Shown here: positions 9,199 through 18,818 of the stretch, in pieces
Position numbering within the stretch: the first letter of the stretch is position 1
Layout: each line of letters opens with the position of its first letter
Source of the DNA: Marifrigoribacter sp965178585
GTDB taxonomy: Bacteria > Bacteroidota > Bacteroidia > Flavobacteriales > Flavobacteriaceae
Direction: 5' to 3'
Length of the DNA: 64,000 nucleotides
NCBI GenBank assembly: GCA_965178585.1
Contig: OZ238267.1
Location: 1,178,001-1,242,000, forward strand
Notes under the pieces: generated by a model
The model's database searches: none
What the model was told of the DNA's origin: nothing
Seen by the model: only the letters and a program-made list of their open reading frames with translations
Program-made: the position numbers and the translations under genes

Positions 9199-11517
9199 TT
9201 GCAAGAATATTTAGATCAACTTAACGAAGCTCAGCTTGCTCCTGTATTAGAAAAGGAGGGAGCTATGATTGTTATTGCAGGAGCAGGCTCTGGAAAAACT
9301 AGAGTTTTAACTTTTCGAATTGCATATTTAATGTCACAAGGAGTTGACCCTTTTAATATTTTGTCGTTAACTTTTACCAATAAAGCAGCTCGAGAAATGA
9401 AAACTCGTATTGCTAGAATTGTTGGTGGTAGTGAGGCTAAGAATTTATGGATGGGAACTTTTCATAGTGTTTTTGCAAAGATTCTTAGGTATGAAGCTGA
9501 TAAATTGGGGTATCCTTCAAATTTTACGATTTACGATACTCAAGATTCACAAAGTGTAATAAGAGCAGTAATTAAGGAAATGCACTTGGATAAAGATATC
9601 TATAAGTACAAACAAGTGTATTCTCGGATTTCATCTTATAAAAACAGTTTAATTACAGTAAAGGCATATTTTAATAACCCAGAATTAATGGAAGCCGATG
9701 CTATGGCAAAGGTTCCAAGAATGGGTGATATTTACAAATCGTATGTAGATAAATGCTTTAAAGCTGGAGCCATGGATTTTGATGATTTGTTGTTGAAAAC
9801 TAATGAGTTACTAACTAGATTCCCAGAAGTGTTAGCAAAATATCAAGATCGATTTCGTTATATTTTAGTGGATGAGTATCAAGATACTAATCATAGTCAA
9901 TATTTAATTATTAAGGCACTAAGTGATCGTTTCCAAAATATTTGTGTTGTTGGAGATGATGCTCAGAGTATTTATGCATTTAGAGGAGCTAATATCAATA
10001 ATATTTTAAATTTTCAAAAAGATTATGACGATGTAAAAGTGTTTCGATTAGAGCAAAACTACCGATCTACAAAAAACATTGTAAATGCGGCAAATAGTAT
10101 TATCGAAAAGAATAAAACTCGTTTAGATAAAATTGTTTGGACTGCTAATGATGAAGGTTCGAAAATATTGGTCAATAGGAGTATGACTGATGGTGATGAA
10201 GGAAGATTTGTTGCAAGTACTATTTGGGAAAATAAAATGAATCACCAACTTTCTAACGGAAGCTTTGCAGTATTATATCGTACCAACGCTCAATCTAGAG
10301 CGATTGAGGATGCATTACGAAAAAAAGATATTCCTTATAGAATTTATGGCGGACTAAGTTTTTATCAAAGGAAAGAGATAAAAGACGTATTGTCGTATTT
10401 GAGAATATTGATTAATCCAAAAGATGAAGAGGCACTAAAACGTGTAATTAATTATCCAGCAAGAGGAATAGGTCAAACAACTATTGAGCGACTTGTTGTA
10501 GTTGCAAATCAATACAACCGTTCCATTTTTGAAGTCATGCAAAATTTGGATAAAGTTGAAATTCAAATTAATAGAGGAACAAAGTCAAAACTTCAAGATT
10601 TTGTGACAATGATTCAAAGCTTTCAAGTTTTAAATGAAGGTTATGATGTCTTTCAGATTACAGAACATGTGGTAAAGAAAACTGGACTTTTTACCGAATT
10701 AAAAAAAGACGGTACTCCAGAAGGAATTGCTCGAATAGAAAACATCGAAGAACTCTTAAACGGGATGAAAGATTTCGTTGAAGAACAAAAAGAATTGGCA
10801 GACACTACAGGCTCATTAGCTGAATTTTTGGAGGATGTTGCCTTAGCAACCGATTTAGATAAAGAAACAAACGATGAAGATAAAGTAGCTTTAATGACTG
10901 TTCATTTAGCAAAGGGATTAGAGTTTCCTTATGTGTTTATTGTTGGAATGGAAGAAGATCTTTTTCCTAGTGGAATGAGTATGAATACTCGAAGTGAATT
11001 AGAAGAAGAGCGAAGATTGTTTTACGTTGCAGTAACTAGAGCAGAAAAACAAGCTTATTTAACTTATACTCAATCCAGATATCGCTGGGGTAAACTAATT
11101 GATGCTGAACCTAGTCGTTTTATTGAAGAAATAGATGAAAGTTTTTTAGAGTATCTAACTCCAATAACTGAGAATCGGTATAAACCTTTATTGGATGCAG
11201 ATATTTTTGAAGATATTGATAGGAGTAAATTAAGATTAAGAAAACCTACCTCAGGTACAGCACCAAAAGGTCCGGGTGATAGTAATTTACGAAAACTAAG
11301 AAGAATAAAACCAGTCACGAGTTCAGCTGAAAAGAATATTAACTTAAAAGAACTTAATTTATCTGAAGGTACTTTAGTGGAACATGTAAGATTTGGAAAA
11401 GGTCGAATTATGAAAATTGAGGGTGTTGGTGCAGATACAAAAGCTGAAATAAACTTCACTAATGGAGGTCTTAAAAAACTATTATTACGTTTTGCTAAAT
11501 TAAAAGTAGTAGAATAA
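9199..11517 (+). CDS. UvrD/PcrA-type superfamily 1 DNA helicase
   Basis: The protein has all the main SF1A helicase motifs: Walker A AGAGSGKT (residues 27-34), Walker B LVDEYQDTNHSQY, a QNYRST motif III/IV region, VALMTVHLAKGLEF (motif V) and VAVTRAE (motif VI). A C-terminal PcrA-like tudor domain (GTLVEHVRFGKG) closes the protein. It would unwind DNA 3'-5' in excision repair and replication restart. No ATG lies in frame upstream, so a TTG start is used; it opens with QEYLDQLNEAQ, the normal beginning of flavobacterial homologues. Confidence 0.93.
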   Translation: MQEYLDQLNEAQLAPVLEKEGAMIVIAGAGSGKTRVLTFRIAYLMSQGVDPFNILSLTFTNKAAREMKTRIARIVGGSEAKNLWMGTFHSVFAKILRYEADKLGYPSNFTIYDTQDSQSVIRAVIKEMHLDKDIYKYKQVYSRISSYKNSLITVKAYFNNPELMEADAMAKVPRMGDIYKSYVDKCFKAGAMDFDDLLLKTNELLTRFPEVLAKYQDRFRYILVDEYQDTNHSQYLIIKALSDRFQNICVVGDDAQSIYAFRGANINNILNFQKDYDDVKVFRLEQNYRSTKNIVNAANSIIEKNKTRLDKIVWTANDEGSKILVNRSMTDGDEGRFVASTIWENKMNHQLSNGSFAVLYRTNAQSRAIEDALRKKDIPYRIYGGLSFYQRKEIKDVLSYLRILINPKDEEALKRVINYPARGIGQTTIERLVVVANQYNRSIFEVMQNLDKVEIQINRGTKSKLQDFVTMIQSFQVLNEGYDVFQITEHVVKKTGLFTELKKDGTPEGIARIENIEELLNGMKDFVEEQKELADTTGSLAEFLEDVALATDLDKETNDEDKVALMTVHLAKGLEFPYVFIVGMEEDLFPSGMSMNTRSELEEERRLFYVAVTRAEKQAYLTYTQSRYRWGKLIDAEPSRFIEEIDESFLEYLTPITENRYKPLLDADIFEDIDRSKLRLRKPTSGTAPKGPGDSNLRKLRRIKPVTSSAEKNINLKELNLSEGTLVEHVRFGKGRIMKIEGVGADTKAEINFTNGGLKKLLLRFAKLKVVE

Positions 11518-11522
11518 GAATA

Positions 11523-12422
11523 TTAATCTTCTACTGGCAAATGGTTGTCAATAAAATCAGATAGCTGTAATTGAAGATTTAACATACTAGCTTGATCCCA
11601 ATCTCCGTGACCACCATCATAAACTGTAAAACTATTAGTGATTGATGCGTTACTAAGATTTTCATTTAATATTTCTCCATTGGTTAATGGAACTAAAGGG
11701 TCTTGATTTCCGTAAAAAAGAATTGAAGGACTACTATTATTAGACACTTGTAAAGCGGGACTGGTTGCTTCGGCATAATTAGTTCCTAGAGGGTAAGCAC
11801 CTTCGTCTACTAACGCACTTAATGCAATGCCAAATAAAGGGTTGTCTGCATAAAATGGATCTGTAAAATTAGTAGGTCCAACTACGTCACATACCATTTT
11901 CACAACATCATGAGTGTCATAAACATAATCATACATTAATGAAATATGCGCTCCTGCACTAGCACCTATTAAACCAAATTCAGGTAAAATACTTAACTCT
12001 TCCTTTTGAGATATCAATTGATCTATAACAGCTTTTAAATCTAAAAACTGATTAGGAAAAGCAGGAATAATTGGAGGAGTAGAACTTGCTAATACATAAT
12101 TAATATTAACAATGGCATGATTTGGTTGATATTGTTGAATGGTTTCAACAAAACCATTCATTTCAGATTTATCTCCAGCTGTCCAACCACCACCGTGAAC
12201 TATAATAATTACTTTAGTCTTATCAACACTTCTTCCATAAGGTAGATAGATATCATAAACCTGTTGAGAATTTGCACCATAGGATACGTTTAATAAAGTT
12301 TGAGCTTCAAGAGGGGCGTCAATAATAATTTCAGAACCTTCCGATATATCATCTGAAGAACAAGAGGTGAATAAAAAGTTGCCACTAAATACTATTAAAA
12401 GAAGGAAGATTAATTTTTTCAT
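11523..12422 (-). CDS. Alpha/beta-hydrolase (BD-FAE/esterase-like) lipoprotein
   Basis: A lipoprotein signal ends at Cys21 (FLFTSC). The hydrolase domain shows the oxyanion-hole motif HGGGWTAGD, the nucleophile elbow GASAGAH, an acid segment GNQDPLVP and a histidine in YDGGHGDW. This arrangement is typical of the HSL/BD-FAE esterase and S9-like carbohydrate esterase group. The substrate is unknown. It is convergent with the helicase gene and leaves only five bases between the stop codons. Confidence 0.85.
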   Translation of the reverse strand: MKKLIFLLLIVFSGNFLFTSCSSDDISEGSEIIIDAPLEAQTLLNVSYGANSQQVYDIYLPYGRSVDKTKVIIIVHGGGWTAGDKSEMNGFVETIQQYQPNHAIVNINYVLASSTPPIIPAFPNQFLDLKAVIDQLISQKEELSILPEFGLIGASAGAHISLMYDYVYDTHDVVKMVCDVVGPTNFTDPFYADNPLFGIALSALVDEGAYPLGTNYAEATSPALQVSNNSSPSILFYGNQDPLVPLTNGEILNENLSNASITNSFTVYDGGHGDWDQASMLNLQLQLSDFIDNHLPVED

Positions 12423-12428
12423 AGCTAG

Positions 12429-12457
12429 TTGTTATTATTGAAACGATAATATATTTG
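12429..12457 (+). promoter_or_regulatory. Putative Bacteroidota promoter for the TsaC-like gene
   Basis: A TTG at 12429-12431 and TATATTTG at 12450-12457 are spaced like the -33 and -7 elements (TTTG / TAnnTTTG) of Bacteroidota housekeeping promoters, about 87 bases before the start of the downstream gene. This is a consensus match only. Confidence 0.4.
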
Positions 12458-12543
12458 TTTTATGATATTTGATAAAAAAAATGAATTAAATTCAAAAAAA
12501 AAACTAGTAACTTTATATCAAATATGAAACCAAAACTTAGACA

Positions 12544-13161
12544 ATGGCAGAATTTGTAAAAATATATGAAGAAAACCCCAATCCAGAAGAAATAAATAAG
12601 GTAGTTTCTGTACTTAAAAGCGGAGGTTTAATAATTTACCCTAGTGATTCTGTTTATGCTTTAGGTTGTGATATAACTAATCATAAAGCATTAGAGAAAG
12701 TTGCAAGAATTAAAGGAGTTAAATTAGAGAAGGCTAATTTTTCATTTGTTTGTGAAAGTATTAGTAATATATCGGATTATGTAAATCATATAAGCACTCC
12801 AACTTTTAAAATACTTAAAAGATCCCTACCAGGGCCTTACACTTTTATTTTACCAGGGAATAATAATTTGCCAAAAGTATTTAAAAAGAAAAAAGAAGTT
12901 GGAATTAGAGTGCCAAATAACGAAATAACTTTAGCAATAGTAAGGGAGCTTGGAAACCCAATAATTTCCACTTCTATTAAAGACGAAGATGAAATTATAG
13001 AATATACCACTGATCCAGAATTAATTTATGAAAAATGGAATAACCTTGTAGATATGGTAATTGATGGTGGTTATGGAGGAAATATACCTTCAACGGTAAT
13101 AAACCTTTGTGGTGATGAGCCAGAACTAATAAGGGAAGGTAAAGGAAAATTAGAAGTGTAA
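12544..13161 (+). CDS. Threonylcarbamoyl-AMP synthase family protein (TsaC/Sua5/YciO)
   Basis: This 205-residue YrdC-fold protein shows the ATP/threonine-binding signature GLIIYPSDSVYALGCD, the basic segments RSLPGPYTFIL and VGIRVPN, and the terminal STVINL strand. TsaC makes threonylcarbamoyl-AMP for the t6A modification of ANN-decoding tRNAs. The single YrdC domain fits TsaC or the related YciO; a full Sua5 would carry an extra C-terminal domain. A bidirectional terminator follows. Confidence 0.85.
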   Translation: MAEFVKIYEENPNPEEINKVVSVLKSGGLIIYPSDSVYALGCDITNHKALEKVARIKGVKLEKANFSFVCESISNISDYVNHISTPTFKILKRSLPGPYTFILPGNNNLPKVFKKKKEVGIRVPNNEITLAIVRELGNPIISTSIKDEDEIIEYTTDPELIYEKWNNLVDMVIDGGYGGNIPSTVINLCGDEPELIREGKGKLEV

Positions 13162-13180
13162 ACTAATCTATTTAAATAAA

Positions 13181-13208
13181 AAAAACCCAGCATTAAGCTG
13201 GGTTTTTT
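13181..13208. terminator. Bidirectional terminator between TsaC-like and OmpA genes
   Basis: Arms AACCCAGC and GCTGGGTT surround an ATTAA loop, with an A-run before and a T-run after. The hairpin can therefore end both convergent transcripts. Confidence 0.88.
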
Positions 13209-13228
13209 AATTATATATCTTACTAATT

Positions 13229-14068
13229 TTAGTTTCCTTCTTCAGATAGGCTTTTCATTTCAGTTTCAATCATTTCATAAAATTGATCAATTTTAGGCAT
13301 AATATAAATTTTTGTTCTACGATTTGTAGATTTATTCTCAGCACTATCGTTTGGTACTAAAGGTACAAATTCACTTCGTCCTGCAGCAATCATTTGAGCA
13401 GGATTTGCTCCTAGTTCCACTAGTTTACGTACTACAGCAGTAGAACGTTTAGCACTTAAATCCCAATTATCTAATAAAACACCTTTCTTGAAAGGATCAC
13501 TATCTGTATGCCCTTCTACCAATGCTTCGAAATCTGGTTTGCCATTGATTACTGTAGCTACTTTTCCAAGAATTTCATTTGCTCTTGATGATAAGTTGTA
13601 GCTTCCGCTTTTAAATAACACCTTGTCACTTAAAGAAATAAATACCACACCTTTCTCAACATTAATCTGAATATCCTCATCATTTAGCCCAACCTCTTTT
13701 TTAAGACTAGTTACTAAAGCAAGTGTTACACTATCTTTTTGTGTTAAGGCGTCTTGTAATCTTGTAATTTTGAGATCTTTCTCTTTAAGACTTTCTAAAG
13801 TTTTTTCAAGATTTTCTCCTCCTTGTTTTGTAAACATTTTTAGATCCTCTTTGTCTCTTTTTAAATCGTTTATTTGTTCCTCTAAAGAAGAAATACGAGC
13901 AGTAGCTGCAGATTTATCAGCCTCGCAACTATTAAGTTTAACAGTACAAGTATTTAATAAATCTTGTGTGTTTTTTTGCTTAGCTTCTAATTCTCCGTAT
14001 TTTTTGCTAGATACACAAGAAGTTAGAAATAGACTAGAGCAAGCTACTAGAATCAGGAATTTTTTCAT
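13229..14068 (-). CDS. OmpA/Pal-like outer-membrane lipoprotein with coiled coil
   Basis: A lipoprotein signal ends at Cys18 (FLTSC). Residues about 25-115 are a long coiled coil rich in Glu, Lys and Leu. The C-terminal OmpA domain (about 140-265) contains VEGHTDSDP, the peptidoglycan-binding region with WDLSAKRSTAVVRKL, and NRRTKIYI. It should tether the outer membrane to peptidoglycan. The gene stands alone between a terminator and the GT2 gene. Confidence 0.9.
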   Translation of the reverse strand: MKKFLILVACSSLFLTSCVSSKKYGELEAKQKNTQDLLNTCTVKLNSCEADKSAATARISSLEEQINDLKRDKEDLKMFTKQGGENLEKTLESLKEKDLKITRLQDALTQKDSVTLALVTSLKKEVGLNDEDIQINVEKGVVFISLSDKVLFKSGSYNLSSRANEILGKVATVINGKPDFEALVEGHTDSDPFKKGVLLDNWDLSAKRSTAVVRKLVELGANPAQMIAAGRSEFVPLVPNDSAENKSTNRRTKIYIMPKIDQFYEMIETEMKSLSEEGN

Positions 14069-14149
14069 AATGATATTTCAGTTTAATTGTTGTTCAAAAT
14101 TATAAAAACTAATTATACTAAAAAAAGTATTAGTATATATTTAGTATAA

Positions 14150-15148
14150 TTATTTAAGTTGTTTAAAAGTACAATTTTTTCTGATAAAATAATTCCAAAC
14201 GATGGATTTTATATTGTAATACTTTATCTGTGTAGTGTTTTTTTTACGTTTTTTTAAAAAAGTAGGAATTAGGCTATAAAAACTAAAATGGGCTTTGATG
14301 ATAGCTAAGGTATGCTTCCATTTACCTTGTAATAAAAATTGAACCCCTGCTAAGCCATCTAAAAGCAATCTTATGAAAATTAAAAACCAAACCTTTGAGC
14401 TATAAACATTCTTAAGCAACATTAATAATGAATTCCTAAAATTATAAAATGTTTTTTTCGAATCATAGTTTGAAAGTGTTGCTCCTCCTACATGATACAC
14501 AGCAGAAGTGCCAATACATTTAATGGAATCGCCAAGGATTTGTAACCTCCAACATAAATCTATTTCTTCTTGATGTGCAAAAAAATCTTCATCAAAGCCT
14601 TCGATTTTTTTAAATGATTCATTCCTTACGATTAAACAGGCTCCTGTTGCCCAAAATATAGTTTTCGTTTCATTATATTGACCTTCATCTTTTTCTATGG
14701 TATTAAAAACTCTTCCTTTGCAATAAGGATACCCTAATTGATCTATAAATCCGCCGGCAGCTCCAGCATACTCAAAATAAGCTTTGTTTTTGAAGTCTAA
14801 TATTTTCGGTTGTGCTGCTACTAATTTCTCATCTTTTTTGAATTCTGAGATAATCGGAGTTAGCCAATCAAGAGTTACTTCTACGTCATTATTTAATAAA
14901 ACTAACAAGTCTTCTGAAAGATTTTTTAAAGCATCATTATAACCTTTTGCATAACCACCATTGCTTTTGTTTTGAATAATTTTTATCGATGGGAATTTAT
15001 TTTTAATAATAGAAACGGAATCGTCTGTAGAAGCATTGTCGGCAACATATACGATAGCTTCTTTTTCAGAATATTGTATAACAGAGGGCAAAAACTCTTC
15101 TAATAATTTTCTTCCATTCCAATTAAGAATAACAACAGCTACCTTCAT
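14150..15148 (-). CDS. Family 2 glycosyltransferase
   Basis: The 332-residue protein begins with the GT-A nucleotide-binding fold (VAVVILNWNGRKLLEEFLPSV, DNASTDDS) and has LLNNDVEVT at the DxD position, ATGACLIVRN, and DEDFFAHQEEIDLCWR. It ends in hydrophobic and basic segments (about residues 240-300) that suggest membrane association. Relatives of this rhamnosyltransferase-like group build surface polysaccharide. Donor and acceptor cannot be inferred. Confidence 0.88.
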   Translation of the reverse strand: MKVAVVILNWNGRKLLEEFLPSVIQYSEKEAIVYVADNASTDDSVSIIKNKFPSIKIIQNKSNGGYAKGYNDALKNLSEDLLVLLNNDVEVTLDWLTPIISEFKKDEKLVAAQPKILDFKNKAYFEYAGAAGGFIDQLGYPYCKGRVFNTIEKDEGQYNETKTIFWATGACLIVRNESFKKIEGFDEDFFAHQEEIDLCWRLQILGDSIKCIGTSAVYHVGGATLSNYDSKKTFYNFRNSLLMLLKNVYSSKVWFLIFIRLLLDGLAGVQFLLQGKWKHTLAIIKAHFSFYSLIPTFLKKRKKNTTQIKYYNIKSIVWNYFIRKNCTFKQLK

Positions 15149-15256
15149 GAATTTTTAATCATTTACTTTATTGATTCGTTTTTATTCTTAAATGTTTCAT
15201 ACGTGCAAAGTAAAATTTTATTCTTTAATGAATTGATTCTTGTAGTGATAAAATAG

Positions 15257-15706
15257 TTATAACTCTAAATAGTTTGACAAATCTTTTAAAAATCGATATT
15301 TTTTTTGATTAAAATCCATGCTGCAAAAATAATGTTCTAAACCATTGGTAACCATTAATAATTCGGAATTTAAAGATAGATTATAACGAGCAATTTGATC
15401 AAAGGTTTGTTGGTTAATATTTATTGAAGGTGCTTTGCATTCTACTATAATGTGAATATCTCCATTATTTTTAAAAACAACTACATCGTACCGTTTTATA
15501 GTGTCATTTAGCTTTAATTGCTTTTCAATATTTATATGATTTATGGGGTAATGCTTTTCAGTAATTAAAAAATGAATTACATGTTGACGGACCCATTCTT
15601 CAGGAGTTAATACCACAAACTTTTTTCGGATAATATCAAAAATCAACGTTTTATTTTCGTTACTTTTGAATCGGAAATTATATTTAGGAAAGTTGAGGTT
15701 TTGCAC
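15257..15706 (-). CDS. HsdR N-terminal-like (HSDR_N_2) single-domain protein
   Basis: This 149-residue protein is one PD-(D/E)XK-like domain: RYDVVVFKNNGDIHIIVECKAP gives the Asp ... Glu-x-Lys core of the type I restriction R-subunit N-terminal family. There is no helicase or methylase beside it. The gene is divergent from holA with a 53-bp gap, an arrangement I associate with flavobacterial housekeeping regions, so it is probably not a restriction enzyme. The start codon is GTG. Confidence 0.75.
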   Translation of the reverse strand: MQNLNFPKYNFRFKSNENKTLIFDIIRKKFVVLTPEEWVRQHVIHFLITEKHYPINHINIEKQLKLNDTIKRYDVVVFKNNGDIHIIVECKAPSININQQTFDQIARYNLSLNSELLMVTNGLEHYFCSMDFNQKKYRFLKDLSNYLEL

Positions 15707-15759
15707 ATTGCAAGGTAATTATTTTTCAAAAAATAAATAGTAACGAATAAGAATAAAAA

Positions 15760-16761
15760 GTGCCCTTAGATAAAGTAAAACATATTATAACAAATATTAA
15801 AAAAGGAGATATTAAACCTATCTATTTTTTAATGGGAGAAGAGGCTTTTTTTATTGATGCACTTTCAAAATTTATTGAAGACAATGTCCTTTCTGAAGAA
15901 GAAAAGGGATTTAATCAAACTGTTTTTTATGGGCGTGATGTTAAAATTGAAGATTTAGTAAGTACTGCGAAACGATTTCCGATGATGGCAGAGCGTCAAG
16001 TTGTTATTGTTAAAGAAGCACAAGATTTAGTAAGAACTTTAGATAATTTAGAAGCCTACGCTGAAAATCCTCAAACATCAACCGTATTAGTTTTATGTTA
16101 CAAGTATAAAAAACTGGATAAGCGGAAAAAAATATATAAAGCAATTCAGAAAAATGGGATTGTATTTGAGAGTAAAAAAATCTATGATAATCAGATTCCA
16201 GATTGGATTAGAAGAGTTTTAGCAGGAAAGGGTTATACGATATCTCCAAAAGCTTCTCAAATGTTAGTAGAGTTTTTAGGAAACGATTTGGCAAAAATTA
16301 ATAATGAATTAGAAAAGCTTCAATTAATTGTAAAATCTGGGGAACAAATTTCAGCTCAAACCATAGAAAACAACATAGGAATTAGTAAAGATTATAACAA
16401 TTTTGAGTTGTTAAACGCTTTGGCTCATCGAAATGTAAAAAAAGCCTTTGGTATCATTCAATACTTTGCTCACGACCCCAAAAACCATCCTACGGTGGTA
16501 ACCGTTTCTACTTTATTTGGGTTCTTTTCAAAAGTTATGAAATACCATACTTTAACAAATAAATCTCAAGCTCCTAAAGCTTTGGGAGTGCACCCATTTT
16601 TTATAAAAGATTATGAAATCGCTGCACGTAATTACCCTATGAGACGGATTAGTTCCATAATTGCTTCAATTAGAGTCATTGATGTAAAAAGTAAAGGTGT
16701 GGGGGGTAATTTGTCTCAAGCTGATTTATTAAAGGAATTACTTGTAAATGTAATTGGTTAA
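15760..16761 (+). CDS. holA: DNA polymerase III subunit delta
   Basis: The 333-residue protein matches HolA. It has the N-terminal AAA+-like domain (KGDIKPIYFLMGEEAFFIDAL, RQVVIVKEAQDL), a middle helical lid (LAKINNELEKLQLIV, ISKDYNNFELLNALAHRN) and a C-terminal collar domain. It is the clamp-loader subunit that opens the beta clamp. The start is a GTG, as no ATG is available in frame. It ends directly against the stop of the convergent DoxX gene. Confidence 0.9.
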   Translation: MPLDKVKHIITNIKKGDIKPIYFLMGEEAFFIDALSKFIEDNVLSEEEKGFNQTVFYGRDVKIEDLVSTAKRFPMMAERQVVIVKEAQDLVRTLDNLEAYAENPQTSTVLVLCYKYKKLDKRKKIYKAIQKNGIVFESKKIYDNQIPDWIRRVLAGKGYTISPKASQMLVEFLGNDLAKINNELEKLQLIVKSGEQISAQTIENNIGISKDYNNFELLNALAHRNVKKAFGIIQYFAHDPKNHPTVVTVSTLFGFFSKVMKYHTLTNKSQAPKALGVHPFFIKDYEIAARNYPMRRISSIIASIRVIDVKSKGVGGNLSQADLLKELLVNVIG

Positions 16762-17136
16762 TTAATTTTTAATCGCAAATTTTCCACTTCCCATAATTGC
16801 AATTGCAGAAAAAGCAATCAAATATAATGTTGCCAATTCTCTTTCCATAATGGAAGCGTTTTTATGAACAATAAAAACAGCTACTAGCATTAATATAATT
16901 GGAGGAATACTAGCCCATCTAACTTTAAAACCTATAATGATTAGTACCGTGCAAATTACTTCAGCAATTAAAACCAATATCAATGAAATATTAGGACCTA
17001 TCCCAATTGGATCTGTAAAACTGATTTTAGAAGTCAATGCAATTTCTAATTTTTCGATACCATGAAGCAATAAAAATACTGAAAATCCAACCCGCAATAT
17101 CAATAAGCCTAAGTCTAATTTGTTAAATGAGTTCAT
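16762..17136 (-). CDS. DoxX-family small membrane protein
   Basis: The 124-residue protein has four hydrophobic segments and the DoxX hallmarks: LLILRVGFSVFLLLHGIEKL at the N-terminus and LILVLIAEVICTVLIIIGF in the middle. DoxX proteins sit in the cytoplasmic membrane and are linked to redox or thiol stress; the exact role is unknown. It is divergent from menA. Confidence 0.82.
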   Translation of the reverse strand: MNSFNKLDLGLLILRVGFSVFLLLHGIEKLEIALTSKISFTDPIGIGPNISLILVLIAEVICTVLIIIGFKVRWASIPPIILMLVAVFIVHKNASIMERELATLYLIAFSAIAIMGSGKFAIKN

Positions 17137-17213
17137 ATTTTAATTTTGATTGAAGCAATTTAAAAGTACAAAATAATTTAATAAATGTATTTTTGTAAAA
17201 AGAATATTTTTTA

Positions 17214-18107
17214 ATGCCAAATTTTAAAGCTTGGGTATCTGGAGCTCGTTTAAGAACCTTACCCTTATCAGTATCTGGAATCATTGTTGGATCTTCTTTA
17301 GCAATTGAAAGTATAATTTTGAAATCTCCTGTTTTCTGGTTGGCTATTTTAACAACCATAGGGTTTCAAGTACTTTCTAACTTTGCTAATGACTATGGTG
17401 ATGGGGTTAAAGGAACTGATGATGAAAGAGAAGGAGAGAAGCGATTAGTAGCTTCTGGAGTTATCTCTCCAAAGCTAATGAAAAGAGCTATAATTATAAC
17501 TGCAATAATAACAATGATTATAGCAATAGTTTTGATTTATCTTGCTTTTGGCAGTGAAGATTTTCTTCATTCTTTATTATTTTTTATTCTTGGAATTATT
17601 TCGATTGTTGCTGCATTAAAATATACCATAGGAGAAAATGCGTACGGTTATTCTGGATTTGGAGATGTCTTTGTATTTCTTTTCTTTGGGTTATTGAGCG
17701 TATTGGGAAGTTATTATTTATTTGTTCATCAATTAAAATGGGAGCTTTTATTACCTGCTTCAACTATAGGTTTATTAAGTATGGCAGTACTTAATTTAAA
17801 TAATATGCGCGACATTGAAAATGATAAAAAGAATAATAAGAATACGTTAGTTGTGAGTATTGGAAGTACTAAAGCAAAAATATATCATTATTTTTTATTG
17901 GTTTTAGCAATGCTATTAGCGTTAATTTATACATTTATCAATTATCATTCTATAAATCAATTTGTGTATGTTATTGCTTTTATTCCATTATTGATTAACT
18001 TAGTAACTGTTTATAAAAATAAAGAACCTAAGCTATTAGATAGCGAACTTAAAAAGGTTGCTTTAAGTACTTTTTTGTTTGCTATTTTGTTTGGATTCTT
18101 TCATTAA
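17214..18107 (+). CDS. menA: 1,4-dihydroxy-2-naphthoate polyprenyltransferase
   Basis: This UbiA-family membrane enzyme of 297 residues has eight to nine hydrophobic segments and both Asp-rich prenyl-diphosphate motifs: NFANDYGDGVKGTDDE and NLNNMRDIENDKKN. MenA attaches the isoprenoid tail to DHNA in menaquinone synthesis. It begins a plus-strand run that also contains menC and menE, which supports the menaquinone role over ubiquinone or heme functions. Confidence 0.93.
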   Translation: MPNFKAWVSGARLRTLPLSVSGIIVGSSLAIESIILKSPVFWLAILTTIGFQVLSNFANDYGDGVKGTDDEREGEKRLVASGVISPKLMKRAIIITAIITMIIAIVLIYLAFGSEDFLHSLLFFILGIISIVAALKYTIGENAYGYSGFGDVFVFLFFGLLSVLGSYYLFVHQLKWELLLPASTIGLLSMAVLNLNNMRDIENDKKNNKNTLVVSIGSTKAKIYHYFLLVLAMLLALIYTFINYHSINQFVYVIAFIPLLINLVTVYKNKEPKLLDSELKKVALSTFLFAILFGFFH

Positions 18108-18118
18108 AATTTAATCTC

Positions 18119-18799
18119 ATGAAAATAACATTTTACGGTCAAAATTCCCTAGCTATTGAAGTTTCTGGAAAGAATATCATAGTAGATCCTTTTATTTCTG
18201 GTAACCCTTTATCAAAAGATAAGGTTGATATATTAAGTTTAAAAGCAGATTATATTTTATTAACTCACGCACATCAGGACCATATTTTAGATGCTGAAGC
18301 AATTGCAAAAAATACACAGGCTAAAATTGTTAGTAATTATGAAATTGCAATGCATTACCAGGCAAAAGGAATAGATGTACATCCAATGAATCATGGTGGG
18401 AATTGGAATTTTGATTTTGGTAACTTAAAGTATGTGAATGCTGTTCATACGAGTTCATTTCCGGACGGAAGTTATGGAGGTCAGCCCGGTGGATTTGTGA
18501 TAGAAGGGGAGCATAAAAATATATATATTGCTGGTGATACTGCTTTAACTATGGATATGAAGCTAATTCCAATGCAAACCAAATTAGATTTAGCGATACT
18601 ACCTATTGGCGATAATTTTACTATGGGAATTGATGATGCAATTATAGCAAGCGATTTTATAGACTGCGAAAAAGTTTTGGGTGTTCATTACGATACTTTT
18701 GGGTTTATTGAAATTAATCATGAGGAAGCAAAAAAGAAATTCTTTGATGCTGGCAAAGATTTAATGTTATTGGAAATTGGAGAATCAATAGAGTTATAA
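18119..18799 (+). CDS. Metallo-beta-lactamase-fold hydrolase (UPF0173 type)
   Basis: The 226-residue protein has the metal-binding motif THAHQDHILD, a second-site segment AVHTSSFPDGSYGG, AGDTAL and a late VHYDTFG. This corresponds to the UPF0173/UlaG-like group of metal-dependent hydrolases. It sits between menA and menC with short gaps (11 and 19 bases), so it is very likely in their operon. Its role there is unknown. Confidence 0.85.
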   Translation: MKITFYGQNSLAIEVSGKNIIVDPFISGNPLSKDKVDILSLKADYILLTHAHQDHILDAEAIAKNTQAKIVSNYEIAMHYQAKGIDVHPMNHGGNWNFDFGNLKYVNAVHTSSFPDGSYGGQPGGFVIEGEHKNIYIAGDTALTMDMKLIPMQTKLDLAILPIGDNFTMGIDDAIIASDFIDCEKVLGVHYDTFGFIEINHEEAKKKFFDAGKDLMLLEIGESIEL

Positions 18800-18818
18800 T
18801 TTTTTCAGGAATAGCTAA

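Noticed and set aside
15257..15706. Restriction system near holA
   Set aside because: Only one short HsdR-N-like domain, with no methylase, specificity or helicase gene beside it.
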